DNA of 64,000 nt from Isoetes taiwanensis (taxonomy: Eukaryota; Streptophyta; Lycopodiopsida; Isoetales; Isoetaceae). A program made the position numbers and the translations under genes. The notes beneath the pieces are model-generated. The model had not been told where the DNA came from and ran no database searches. It worked only from the letters and a program-made list of their open reading frames with translations. How positions within the stretch are numbered: position 1 is the stretch's first letter; each line of letters starts with the position of its first letter. Positions 53,666-63,801 of the stretch are shown in pieces. The DNA lies in assembly GCA_021234155.1 (NCBI GenBank), contig JAJEKV010000024.1, forward strand, positions 17,445,030-17,509,029. The letters run 5' to 3'.

Positions 53666-55290
53666 TAAGTTCCCAAAAATTGCATTTATATATCACTGGC
53701 CGAAGTTGCACATGGAAAAGAATTAGAAAAGTTAATAACTGGAGTAGGTTCCATAATATTTCATTCATATATCACTAGCAAAAGTTGCCAAGTCATGGGT
53801 GTATGTGGTGTGTATGCTCAATAAAGGATAACCTGCAGTAGTGCTCATTGAATTTACGAGCAATGACAATGGTGTGGCTCGAGGTAGTCAATAATATCAT
53901 TATCATTGAAGAATTTGTCTTTCATCATGATAGATGTTGTAAAGTAAAGCTTGTTAATTGCAATAGATAGATAGACAGAGTGGACGAGTTACATGAAACA
54001 CAATGACATTAAATTGTAGGAGACAATAATGAAAAATAGAGTTATCCCATGATACTTGACAATTGTCGCCTCTATGTTGCTTTTCTCTTTTCCAACATGT
54101 TTAAACAACTCAAATGCTGAAAGGAGTTGAATATTTATCTGGCTCACTTAAAATAGAATTGATAATCAAATTAGGAGAAAGAAATTGGGAGGCAACAAGT
54201 TGTTTTGAATTAAGCTTCTGAAATATAGTGTGATATTAACATGTGTGTCGTCAGATGAGCTTGTTATTTAAGATAAAATTGCATACATGTGTACTTTTAG
54301 GATGTAAGTAGGTTTTCCAATGAGTTTTTGGGGATTTTATTTTATTTTTTAAAGGGAAATGGTGTCAGCCTTCAGATGCATTTTGTTCTTTGCAATGGTT
54401 GGTTTTTGGACGATGGGAACTGGAGTCAACGAACCAGGATTGTTTTGGAAAGCCCCTTTCCTTGTACCGCTGGCAGGCGTCTCCGGGATCTGTTGGATTC
54501 GTGGCAGAAGTCTCCGGGACCTGTTGATCCGGTTTTGGGCTCACGCACATGCCATCTTTGAATTCTAATAAGCATATTGCGCTCTCCAGCTTCTCTCTCA
54601 ATTTCGGTTTGCCCCTGCGAATTGGTGTTGTTTTATCTGTTCCTTGTGTGGGTTCTATGTGCTCTTGCTTTTCTTCTTTGGTCTATTTGATGCTTCAACC
54701 CTGAGCAGATTTGATTTTGGATCAAGATCGGTGTGTTTTCGGATCAGGGGTTTCTCTCTCGTCTGTTGGCTTTCCATCCATAGTTCTTTGCTCAAATCTC
54801 TCTTCTGCATTGTTGCTGCTTTGCCACCTGTACGGTCCACGTCCCAAGAGACGATGGTTTAGTTCAATGGCTCCAGGTTTTTTAATTAAAAAAAAAAAAA
54901 ATCGATTAGAGTAGGAGACAGATTAGAGAAGCCAAGTGTATCTTAAGTTTTAAGGATGCAAGTTGTTTAGGATTTTGAACTTGAATTTTAGTTGTAGACA
55001 TAACAAAATTATTTAGCTAGGACATTTGAGAAGTCTTTTTCTAGTGACTTTTGCTCAATACCTCTTTTGCCACCAAATGTAACTGATAATTTCATATATG
55101 AACGTGGGTCTAGCTGTTATTAAGCTGCCTTTGTCTACGCCTATATATTCTAAATGGAAAAAGATTGTGGAGTATATTTAACAAAGTATTAGCATTTTTT
55201 TTAGCATCACTCTTTAATTCTTTGTATTGTTGGTGATACAATTTTTATATTTTTCACCAATTGTCATATTTTTCAAAATTCTTGACTATC
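53666..55290. other. intergenic, small ORFs only
   Basis: Frames at 54,328-54,568 and 54,644-54,914 are short, overlap in two phases and carry no known motif. A poly-A run lies at about 54,888. No gene is supported. Confidence 0.35.
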
Positions 55291-55307
55291 TTCAGCATTC
55301 AAATACA

Positions 55308-55428
55308 ACCTCAAGACAACTCTTAGGCAGTGCTAACTCACTATGAGAATATTTTTGACAGGTTACTTGAAGACAACTCTTAGGCAGTGCTAACTCACTA
55401 TGAGAATATTTTTGACAGGTTACTTGGC
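55308..55428. repeat. 57-bp tandem duplication
   Basis: AAGACAACTCTTAGGCAGTG, CTAACTCACTATGAGAATAT and TTTTGACAGGTTACTTG occur twice head to tail with no visible difference, so the duplication is recent. Confidence 0.85.
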
Positions 55429-55499
55429 GTAGAAGAATCCGCGCTAGCCATCCCCAAGGGCTATACTTCCTGTCCTCTAATGCGAAGACAATGTTTGGC

Positions 55500-55962
55500 A
55501 AGGAATAATGTAAATTCTAGTTCCTAAGACGTCAAAGGGAACCGTCTCTAGATATATTGAGGAAATTGTCCTTATAGAATTGTCGTTTGGTGGATAGATT
55601 AAAATATAAATGACAGAAGGAAATATACAAGAAGGCAACAACGCCAAGAGTAATAACATTGTGCAAACTACCACGAAGATTGTAATTAGTTGTTGTATAA
55701 AGGCTAAGCTTCAGTTTCTGGACGGATGAAGGCCAAGCGACTCGAGTTTCATGCAATTGCTAAACTGCACTAGCACATAACCAACAAACTGGTTATCCCA
55801 TAGATCTATACAAATTGCTTTACTTAGCAGACCAAGTTCAAGTGGCACTGTACCACTTAGGTGATTTGTATACAACACCTTTTGTATTAAGTGCAATTGG
55901 CAAAGGACTTCTAAAGGTATATTGCCTGTCAGGTTATTGCTGTACCAGAAAAACCATTTCAA
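55500..55962 (-). pseudogene. LRR receptor-like kinase fragment (LRR and possible TM)
   Basis: The minus strand reads NNLTGNIPLEVLCQLHLIQK, NHLSGTVPLELGLLSKA and LWDNQFVGYV, which are plant LRR repeats (LxxNxLxGxIPxE). Downstream (about 55,690-55,560), a hydrophobic stretch (NVITLGVVAFLYISFCHLYF) followed by basic residues could be the transmembrane and juxtamembrane region in another frame. Kinase sequence does not follow here; a kinase N-lobe fragment lies at 60.8-60.9 kb. Confidence 0.7.
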
Positions 55963-55969
55963 ATCCTTG

Positions 55970-57015
55970 ATTCAGGGATGTTAAACTATGTTTCAACTAA
56001 CTCGTTACCACATATTGTAAGATGATAATACGTAGTCCTGTAAATTCATATGCATGCCTATAGTTACTCAGCATTATTTCAATACTTGTAACTTTGCAGG
56101 ACAATGTTCAATTCTCTGCAATATTAAAATCAGTCTACTGCAGCACTGTAAAACAGTCTACTGTAAAATATCTACTGTAGAACTGCTCAATGCAAGCCCA
56201 TTTGCAACATATTTATCAAAATAAGGCTATGTCATTACTTAAGAGCATTAGGTAGGATATATCTTCTACAAATGGGAAATGCAATTTTAAGATTACTCAT
56301 GACTTATAGCCTAGGTGGAAGAGATTACATAGTCAATTAAAACCGGAGAAAAGAAATCTTCTGAAGGAGCCAAATCATGGCCATAGATTGTGAAGAAGTT
56401 ATTCAGACCGTAGCCATTAAACGAAAAGGAAAAACATAATCTTCTTAAACTTGGGGGCTGTGGACTGAGAATTTTAGCCTCTCAAAAAGGTCTAATCTAG
56501 AAAGATCAAACTATTGGCATATTTATTCCTTATTGATAACCATATTGGATGCTTCAGAAAAAAACTTGCCCATCACAAAACGACCTTCAGATAGCTTGCA
56601 TCAGAAGTAAGTAAACAAGTTTACTTACTTCTTGACATGTGCTGAAGCATTGCAGCCACTATAACTCTCTGGTGTGTTGTTACATGCTAAGCATATCCTG
56701 CAAGAACTGCTCCCCATGACACCACATTCAAATTACATAGTATCAAAGGCTGTTTATTGCTGAGGCTCCTGCAATGAACCTAGCAAAACCAGCTAATGAT
56801 TCTTTGCATAAAATTTTATCTCAAAATTTAAAGCCAGACAAAAGTGAAAACCATAGATTATATATAGTGCGTAACCATACCTGGACACTCATTATTTTAT
56901 ACTTGATAAAGAACCATTTGCTGTCTATATATGTTAGCATCTTTACTCCTATTGTTGGAGACAAGCTCAAATAGTATTGTTCCAGATTGTCAGCAGGAGA
57001 CTGTCAGCTGCCTGC
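55970..57015. other. intergenic, nothing recognised
   Basis: AT-rich, with a short tandem at 56,125-56,185 (ACAGTCTACTGTAAAATATC words). No gene was seen. Confidence 0.35.
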
Positions 57016-57249
57016 AGTACTAATGTGACAACATCAGTTCTATTCTACCAAGGAGTGGCCTCTGCAAAGATAAATCACAGATTTTGGCCTCAAGTCGAAA
57101 AGTATCTAATTTGTCTGCATATAATATCTCCCAATTCCGCAGGATAAAGAGTGTAATGAAGCACTGATCGCCTCCAACTTGAAAGCACTGTGCAAATATT
57201 AGAGCATCTTTCTTGTCAAGAGCTTGCACATCCTCTGCAAGCAAAGATA

Positions 57250-57816
57250 GAGGATGGTCCCGTTATGTTTCCACATTTTTGTCACTGCTTCTCAAACTTA
57301 TTGATACATTAGAGAATTAGCTACTGCATAAGTCATGAGCCTGCAATAGACAAAAAAAAAGTATCCTTTCATCCAGATATAATCTTTTGCTTGTTTAGAT
57401 AGCAGAAACCTCAGCTTGTCACTTGCGTTAAAGAGTTTCTTTGGACTAAAAACTTTTCGAGATTTGAGAAGGCAGTAAGATAAGGATACCCTAGTTTTGC
57501 CAGTTTATTCTGCTTACGTTGGCCATAAGATCCAGGAACCATTATTACCCTGGATTTGTCATCTGGAGGGAACCGAGAAAGCAGTCATTGTTCAGTCATT
57601 GGATTTAAAATATCTTTTGAAAATGTGCATCGTTGGAGTTTTGGCTCTTGGCTGGAATAGGCCCGCAGCTTTCTTTCTATATCTTCGTTGGCCAAGTGCC
57701 ATCATATTTGTTGTATCACAACAGAGCCACAGAGCAAGGAATAGTAGATGCTAGTGTAGAAAAAGAAAAACAAGGGTTTAGATGCAAAGGCAGGGTCGAC
57801 ATTACGAGTTGGAGCC
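57250..57816. other. possible intron between the two minus-strand exon-like frames
   Basis: The plus-strand frames here (57,497-57,842) have no known motif. The region may be intronic to the minus-strand gene starting at 58,149. Confidence 0.3.
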
Positions 57817-58149
57817 TCATAACGCTTTGCTTACCTTTGTAAGGATCATATCGCCACCACCTCCCATGGCTCTTTCCTTTTCCAACTGCTTCTGCCTTTC
57901 CCTTTTCTGAACTTCAGGTAGATTACGGACAACCTCTTCCAGTTCCGAGGATGAAGCCCTTACAGCAGCAAAATTCCTTGCAACATCCATAGGCAAAGTA
58001 CAAGAAGCAAATGCATGTTCGTTGTGAAAGAAAGAAAATTTACCAATGTGGACGAAGGAAACTCGAGCTCCTGAAGCGGCAGTGCCGGTTATCCAGTTTG
58101 CACGTCGGCTGCCTAGCAACGCTGGTGACCGCGAGTTTACAGGCAACAA
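57817..58149 (-). CDS. possible first exon of an organelle-targeted protein
   Basis: From ATG 58,149 on the minus strand the frame has an Arg/Ser/Ala-rich, acid-poor N-terminus (MLPVNSRSPALLGSRRANWI) of transit-peptide type. A charged coiled coil (SSSELEEVVRNLPEVQKRER) and GGGGDMILTK follow, with a donor-like AAAG-GTAAGC near 57,840. I do not recognise the mature protein. A later minus-strand frame (57,244-57,020, EDVQALDKKDALIFAQCFQV) may be a further exon. It could be a real gene start or a relic. Confidence 0.4.
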   Translation of the reverse strand: MLPVNSRSPALLGSRRANWITGTAASGARVSFVHIGKFSFFHNEHAFASCTLPMDVARNFAAVRASSSELEEVVRNLPEVQKRERQKQLEKERAMGGGGDMILTKVSKAL

Positions 58150-58225
58150 TAATTTGGAGCAGTTCCCGGCATATCCTAGGCATATTCCAGCATATACTTA
58201 GGATATGCCAGAAACCCACACAAAT

Positions 58226-58252
58226 AAGGGTTTGCCCCCCTAGGGGCAACCC
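58226..58252. repeat. hairpin GGGTTTGCCCC / GGGGCAACCC
   Basis: An inverted repeat with a 4-nt loop stands about 20-30 bp before Helitron helicase coding resumes at about 58,270. It shares GGGTTGCCC-type sequence with the 30-bp repeat at the other side of the split helicase (46,627). Confidence 0.6.
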
Positions 58253-58269
58253 AAAAAGTTCATAATCCT

Positions 58270-58815
58270 GATAGGCCATATTACAGTCATGATCATATCA
58301 CTGAGCAAGATGAGCTAATACATGATCATCCATATGCGGCCTCGGATTTTTTGAATAACTCTACGCACTCTGGATTCCCTAAGCACGAATTGAGGCTTAA
58401 AGTAGGGGCAATATGCCACATAATGAAAAGCCTAGACATGGAAAAGGGTTTAGTGAAGAATGCGAGGCTTCTAATTGAATCAATGCATGAAAAGTTAGTG
58501 TTGGGTGACGCTCAACCAGAAGGGAACATATACCCGATTTCTAGAGCAGATTTCTTCTATAAACCAGAAAACCGTCCATGGACTATTCATAGACGTCAGT
58601 TACCTCTTCGGCTACCGTATTCGAGTATGTTTAATAGCTGCCAGGGTCTTATTTTAGATCGTATCGTCATTGATCTTCGTAATGTATTTGCACATGGTCA
58701 ATTGTACACGGCCTTCACTCGTGTCCGAAATAGGGAAGATGTGTTCATACTTCTATCCCTAGAAAACACGGCAAAATCTACTGTGAATGTTGTGTATAAG
58801 AAACTTCTCTTATGA
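58270..58815 (+). pseudogene. Helitron PIF1 helicase C-terminal part
   Basis: The frame reads YSHDHITEQDELIHDHPYAA, then KHELRLKVGAICHIMKSLDM, RQLPLRLPYSSMFNSCQGLI and FAHGQLYTAFTRVRNREDVF, ending at the natural C-terminus (stop at 58,815). These are helicase motifs IV-VI of Helitron RepHel. Family residues are changed at KSQGQT (here NSCQGL) and ALSR (here AFTR). The start of this block is the point where the 44.7-46.6 kb part stops, with only a few residues missing between, so the two are probably halves of one gene. Confidence 0.85.
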
Positions 58816-58819
58816 GCAG

Positions 58820-59184
58820 GTATGTTCTTCTCTTTTTGATTGATAACAATTTACTACACTGAGATTTATATTATCTATATTACCCAAACGTGGAAAATGA
58901 TAGATGAACCCACCAATTTATTCAAAATTACAATATCATTAAGGTACGTTCACTACATCATTTTGATTTATAAACCGTGACAAAAACATAGTCAACTTCA
59001 TTTACATATCAGTCGTCTATGTTTAACATGTGTTATGTCTGCTCGTGTCAAAAGGAGAGAAGAAAAAAGGAAAATCTCATAGTATATACAATAGATATTG
59101 TGCTGCCTACTTATTGCATGATTCCTCTTACTCAAATTTCTTAGAAAAAAGCAAACGAATCCCTATCGCATTATACCTTTAACT
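58820..59184. other. 3' flank of the Helitron, non-coding
   Basis: AT-rich with no motif recognised. I did not find a convincing Helitron CTRR terminus here. Confidence 0.35.
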
Positions 59185-59262
59185 TAGTGGTTAGACTAGT
59201 GGTTAGGGGTGCTTCCCCCCCCCCCCCCCCCCCCCCCCCTCCAAAAAAAAAAAAAAAAAAAA
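59185..59262. repeat. degenerate SINE-like start and poly-C/poly-A runs
   Basis: AGTGGTTAGACTAGTGGTTAG resembles the A-box part of the repeats at 59.7-59.95 kb. It is followed by a run of about 24 C and a run of about 21 A. A further poly-C plus A-rich run is at 59,538-59,580. Confidence 0.55.
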
Positions 59263-59699
59263 ACGTGTTGTCTCTAAAGAATACAACACCACATGCTGCC
59301 AACATCGTCTAGAAAAGCTCCTCTGCTTAGAAGGTACGCTTTCTCCATCTATTCTCTAGACATGTTCATGCTCTTCATTTTATTTTTTGACAGAGAGCAT
59401 GCCCACATCCATTATAAATGAAGGGTATGCTTTTCTCAACCCTTTTCCGTGCCGGTCAGTATCATATATAAAGGGTTGGAGTTCAAACAAAGTAAGTCTC
59501 TATGATAATGTGCATCTATCAAACACCCTCTCTCTCCCCCCCCCCCCCCGTGAAAAAAAAAAAAAGAAAAAGAAAAAGAAGACTCTCTCTCTTCCCAGCT
59601 CGTATGATAGATGGTTTGCTATTCAATTACCATAAGATTTCTCTCATCCATTTTTTATAAAATTGAAAGAAAAAAAATAAATGAAAATGAAATGGTGTC

Positions 59700-59790
59700 C
59701 ATCGCGTTGGTGGCCTAGTGGTCAAGCCATTGGTTATGGGCAGCCCCCATCCAGGCTCAAAACCCACTGACAATCATCGAGTGGTTAAGA
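59700..59790 (+). mobile_element. tRNA-related SINE-like repeat, copy 1
   Basis: TGGCCTAGTGGTCAAGCCAT matches the pol III A box (TRGCNNARYNGG). GGCTCAAAACCC about 45 bp later is a plausible degraded B box (GGTTCRANNCC). An A-rich segment follows at about 59,800. A second copy starts 162 bp further on. The tRNA origin is inferred from the boxes only. Confidence 0.5.
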
Positions 59791-59861
59791 TAGAGAGAAA
59801 ACAAAAAAAAAAGGGCGAGAGACACATAGAGAAAGAAGGGAATGAACTTCGAACAAGATAT

Positions 59862-59950
59862 CCATCGCGGTGATAGTTTAGTGGTCAAGTCATTGGTTAT
59901 GGGCGCCCCCACATCCAGACCCAAAACCTACTGATTGTCATCGAATGATA
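59862..59950 (+). mobile_element. tRNA-related SINE-like repeat, copy 2
   Basis: CATCGCGGTGATAGTTTAGT, GGTCAAGTCATTGGTTATGG and AGACCCAAAACCTACTGA align with copy 1 throughout. This copy runs directly into the 30-bp repeat that also occurs at 46,627. Confidence 0.5.
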
Positions 59951-59983
59951 ACAAGGTGCTGCGCACGGAGGGTTGCCCTTCGG
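59951..59983. repeat. 30-bp repeat, copy 2
   Basis: AACAAGGTGCTGCGCACGGA then GGGTTGCCCTTCGG; near-identical to 46,627-46,660. It directly follows the SINE-like copy 2, so the motif may be a SINE 3' part. Confidence 0.65.
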
Positions 59984-60777
59984 TGGCCCGAGAGTGTGTT
60001 TTCATGTTTCTTGCTCTCGTTTCGTTTCATGGTTCTTGTTGGGTCATTTGATATGTTTGGGGTTATTAATGGTTTGAAAGGGGGGTTTTGTTTTGCGTTG
60101 TTTTATTTTCCTTTGTTTATGAATTGTGCATGGACCAAGCCTATTTCTAGCATGGTGCTAATGACTTGAGATTCCTGACATGAGATTTTTATTATTCTTT
60201 TTGCCTGCAGCTTTACATACTTTGTAGGAAGAGGCGTTATTTGTTGTTTTTATGTTCTAAAGCATCAACAACAATTCCAAGACCTAGATATGACACCTTT
60301 AGAGATCGTAGCCATATATGAGCATTGATGCAGGGGGTGCGGTGCAGTGCAATTTCAATGTTTTAAGTTTGGACCAGTGGATGACCAAGACCAAGAGTGC
60401 TAATTTGAAATTTCATTGATATGGTGTGTTGTTGGATTCCAGTAGCTTAAGTTTAAGATGTAATCACTTGCACAATCTCTAGCTTATAGTTAGAGGGAAT
60501 GATGCAATACCCTTGCGAATTAAATTTCTAAGCATGTTAAAGTAGAATAATGAATAGTCTTCAATAACCGCATAACTCTTTGTAAGTTCTATGAAGCCAA
60601 TAATATTAAATGTAAGCCTGGATAAGGAAAAATATTAACTCTTCATACACTGGCCTGTATTTTCTAGAGTGTAAGTCAGCTTATGTCCTTGTAGAACTCC
60701 AAGTTGTATTTTCTAGAATGTAAGTCATCGTATGTCCGTGTAGAACTCCAAGTTGTATGCTGCAAATACAACCACAT
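59984..60777. repeat. non-coding with a ~50-bp tandem duplication
   Basis: GTATTTTCTAGARTGTAAGT and TGTCCxTGTAGAACTCCAAG occur twice at 60,657-60,755. No gene was recognised. Confidence 0.5.
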
Positions 60778-60926
60778 AGAAATAGGAGCTAAGCTTCTTC
60801 ACAACAACTGTGCACGAATCAGGAGGAATTGCTTTATAAACAGTTTCAAATCCTCCATCTCCAATGATGTTGGTTTTACAGAAATTGGCCAAAAGAATAT
60901 CTGCAAATGTGAATCTGTAAATGATG
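60778..60926 (-). pseudogene. receptor-like kinase N-lobe fragment
   Basis: The minus strand reads FTFADILLANFCKTNIIGDG then GFETVYKAIPPDSCTVVVKK. This is the glycine loop and catalytic-lysine region of an LRR receptor kinase (family pattern NIIGDGGFGTVYKA...VAVKKL). The third loop glycine is Glu, and part of the ATNNF-type segment is missing. It is a lone, damaged piece. Confidence 0.8.
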
Positions 60927-61080
60927 TTTCTAGCAGTGCCGCCGCAGAATATCCAGTGGTTAGGTAAACTATAGGTTTAGAAGACTTTTCGACTTGAAAA
61001 TTGAAATTTTTTTGTTGTCAGTGCATGGTCAAAAAATTTCGAAGCTGTGAGACCTGGCATGGGTTTGAAATTTGCGGGCT

Positions 61081-61215
61081 GTGAAGCCTAAACATATGTG
61101 TGTTGCTTCTACTGTTTTTGCTATTATGTTGCTATGGTAGATCCGTGTGAAGCCTAAACATATGTGTGTTGCTTATACTGTTTTTGCTATTATGTTGCTA
61201 TGGTATGTCCGTGTA
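61081..61215. repeat. 66-bp tandem duplication
   Basis: GTGAAGCCTAAACATATGTG, TGTTGCTTxTACTGTTTTTG and CTATTATGTTGCTATGGTA occur twice in direct tandem with about three differences. Flanking DNA (60,930-61,800) shows no gene. Confidence 0.85.
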
Positions 61216-61809
61216 GTTGTCAGATAGCATCTTTCATGTCTTCATTGCATGCATTATGTAGCTTATATTGACTTCTATTATAGTTTTGACAACTATATGC
61301 TGAGGTGGAAAATGGGGTTTGACCCCATCTTGATTTCTGCTCAATGGTTGTCGTTGTTGGAGAGGGAATATGACATGGCATATTCCCTTGATCTATGGCT
61401 GAGGATTAGCGAGTATAGAGGATTGGTGTGCAGTTCAGACTGCAAAGCTTAAATACATAATTTCGTTAACATGGACATCTGTCTCTGAAAATGATTGGCC
61501 CCAAATACTCAGAAGCTTGAGCTGTCTGTGAAACTATAAAACCTGCCATGAAAATTGCATTTTAATGCATTGCAGCATACAGATATTTCTTATTTAGCAG
61601 TTCCACAAACGATTAATCCATGCAAATAATAGTATCACAAACTGAGATTCATATTATCAAAAGAATGGCATGTACTCCCAAGATATACCACAGCTAATGT
61701 TTAAAGATGTAGCATGCAGTTGAGACTGCAAAGCTTAATATATAATTCCACTAACATGGACACAAAAATAATAGAAACAAGTTTTTATCAACTGGAACAA
61801 CTTAAAATA

Positions 61810-63801
61810 TTAAGGATAGAAGCCGTTGACTGACATTCCTCCATCCACTGGAACAACTTGCCCAGTAAGATATGAAGCTCCAGAAAGGCAAAGAAATGTG
61901 ACCACTGCTGCAACTTCCTGTGGTGTCCCAATGCGTTTTAAGGGAGTTCGAGCTATAACATTAGCAGTGAATTCTGGACTCTTCAAAACCTAAATAAACC
62001 CAATAGAAGACATGAAGAAGGCAGAGACAAACAATACCTAAAGATCATAAACTTTTTCTACCCTGTTCAAAATAAATTGGGAATCGCGATGTATACATAA
62101 AAAACCACCATAATGCTGTCCTGATCTTGTAAGAACAGCGAATCTCAGATTGCCCAGATTGCTTTCTTTTGAGAGGTGTATTCAAATCCAAAATATGTGG
62201 CTAATATCCCGTAAAGTCACTTGTAAACTTTATTACATTAAAAACTACTAAATGCTTGTCTAAAACTCAAAAGAAGCCCAAAATCACGGTATGAACTTAG
62301 ATAATCCATGTGGGAGAACCTTGCCGTATATTAATTGATGATAAAAAAAGAAGACCATACATCTTAGCATGCTTCATAGGAATTGTTGATAAATAAACAA
62401 GAAAGAGAAGGATGTAGACCTGGTTCGCCAAATCAGTTGAAATGTACCATGGAGCCACAGAATTAACACGGATACCATCTTTTGCCCACTCACATGCCAG
62501 ATTTTTGGTAATTTGATTTATTGCGCCTACATCAATTGTAGACATGGTAAGACATATTGTAGAGATCCAACAAAACAATAATCAAATATCGGATTTAAGC
62601 TGACCTAAAGAAATACAGTATGTTCTGATGTTGTGTGTGAATTTGGTCTACCCAATACCCTTATTCCTACACAGAAAGCACTTAAGGTTGTTGAGACATC
62701 GTAAAGGAGAAGAAAACAACATCAGAATCTTGACTAAGTAGAACAAAGAGATACAAGAAACAAAAGGGAATGCAAAGCAAAAGTGCTCAGAATGATCTGC
62801 TAATCTATATGATACGGTTATACGTAGTACACCAAATCATGTGATCTAACATGATGATGACATGTCTCCTGTATCAGGGAGCGCATATCAACCACCCTAG
62901 TTCATAGGCCACAAGCTGCTAACATCATAACAGTGCAAAGAGAAGGTACACAGGTAGAGGGTGAAGAAACCAAGAAGAATGCTTAAATTGAAGGGGAAGA
63001 GAAAATTGCGTACATGAACAAAGTCCTGCTAGAGTTATATACTGTATACTAATTGTGTTCCATTGAAATCCTACCTTTAATTCATCACTAACTTAGCTGT
63101 TGACTTTTATTAGCAACATCACTGACTTGTACAGTAATTGATATGACATTGAGAGAGCTAACATGTCAAACTACATATAAGCTTGTGCCACAACGTCACT
63201 TGTGCAGTGTCCGAGACATTGTGCCATATCATCTTATCAGTATTTTAAACATGCATATCAAATGCTTGTTCGATTTTGTGGAAGTAATAAAGAGCCAAAT
63301 TTTGTTGTCCTCCAAGGATATTAAGGCACTCCGTAATCATCTTGGCCTGATATCCCCAAAGAGTTGATTGGCCAATGTACTGAAAGCACAACTGACCACA
63401 ATTCCATGATAGTTATTTGGTTCACAGTCCTAGTAGAAAAAAGGGCTATCCCTTTCATTTTCAAAAAAGATTTGTACTATGTTACCAATGACTTTCCTCA
63501 ACCATCTCATTTCAATACGCAAATGCGGTAGCAACATGTCTTCTTACCAAAATTCTGATCTATAAATAAATGACTCTAGAACAAATGCAAGGTAACAGCG
63601 TACCTTTAGTGGCAGCATACAAAGTTCCACTATTTATGGCCACAACCCCTGCTATTGATGAATTGAAGACAATGGATCCGTTACCAGATGCCTTCAACAA
63701 TGGATATAAGCAGACTCAAAGTTGGTTGACAGGATAAAGGACAGCTCATCCGGCTTGTATTCCACCGTTGGCTTCCTAATATTTGTACCCACATTGTTCA
63801 C
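61810..63801 (-). pseudogene. tropinone-reductase-like short-chain dehydrogenase, partial, with deletion
   Basis: Three minus-strand exons are visible: 63,801-63,604 ([20 protein letters not shown], then SGNGSIVFNSSIAG and GTLYAATK), 62,526-62,420 ([32 protein letters not shown]) and 61,989-61,810 (VLKSPEFTANVIARTPLKRI, VPVDGGMSVNGFYP). Joins are in phase with GT-AG borders. It belongs to the classical NADPH-dependent SDRs: NNVG, catalytic Ser, Tyr-x3-Lys (YAATK) and the C-terminal DGG are present. The 5' exons with the cofactor TGxxxGIG motif lie beyond the window. In the first visible exon, ESA runs into PLLKASG with about seven residues lost and the frame shifted, giving a TGA near 63,700. 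Either a pseudogene or an assembly error in an otherwise intact gene. Confidence 0.85.

Noticed and set aside
58226-58270. Helitron 3' terminus (hairpin followed by CTGA-T) at 58.25 kb
   Set aside because: A hairpin and a CCTGAT are present, but helicase coding resumes immediately after, and no matching 5' TC end was found at 46.6 kb, so I only list the hairpin.
59700-59790. A functional tRNA gene
   Set aside because: A and B boxes are present in degraded form, but the sequence does not fold into a cloverleaf with a proper acceptor stem.
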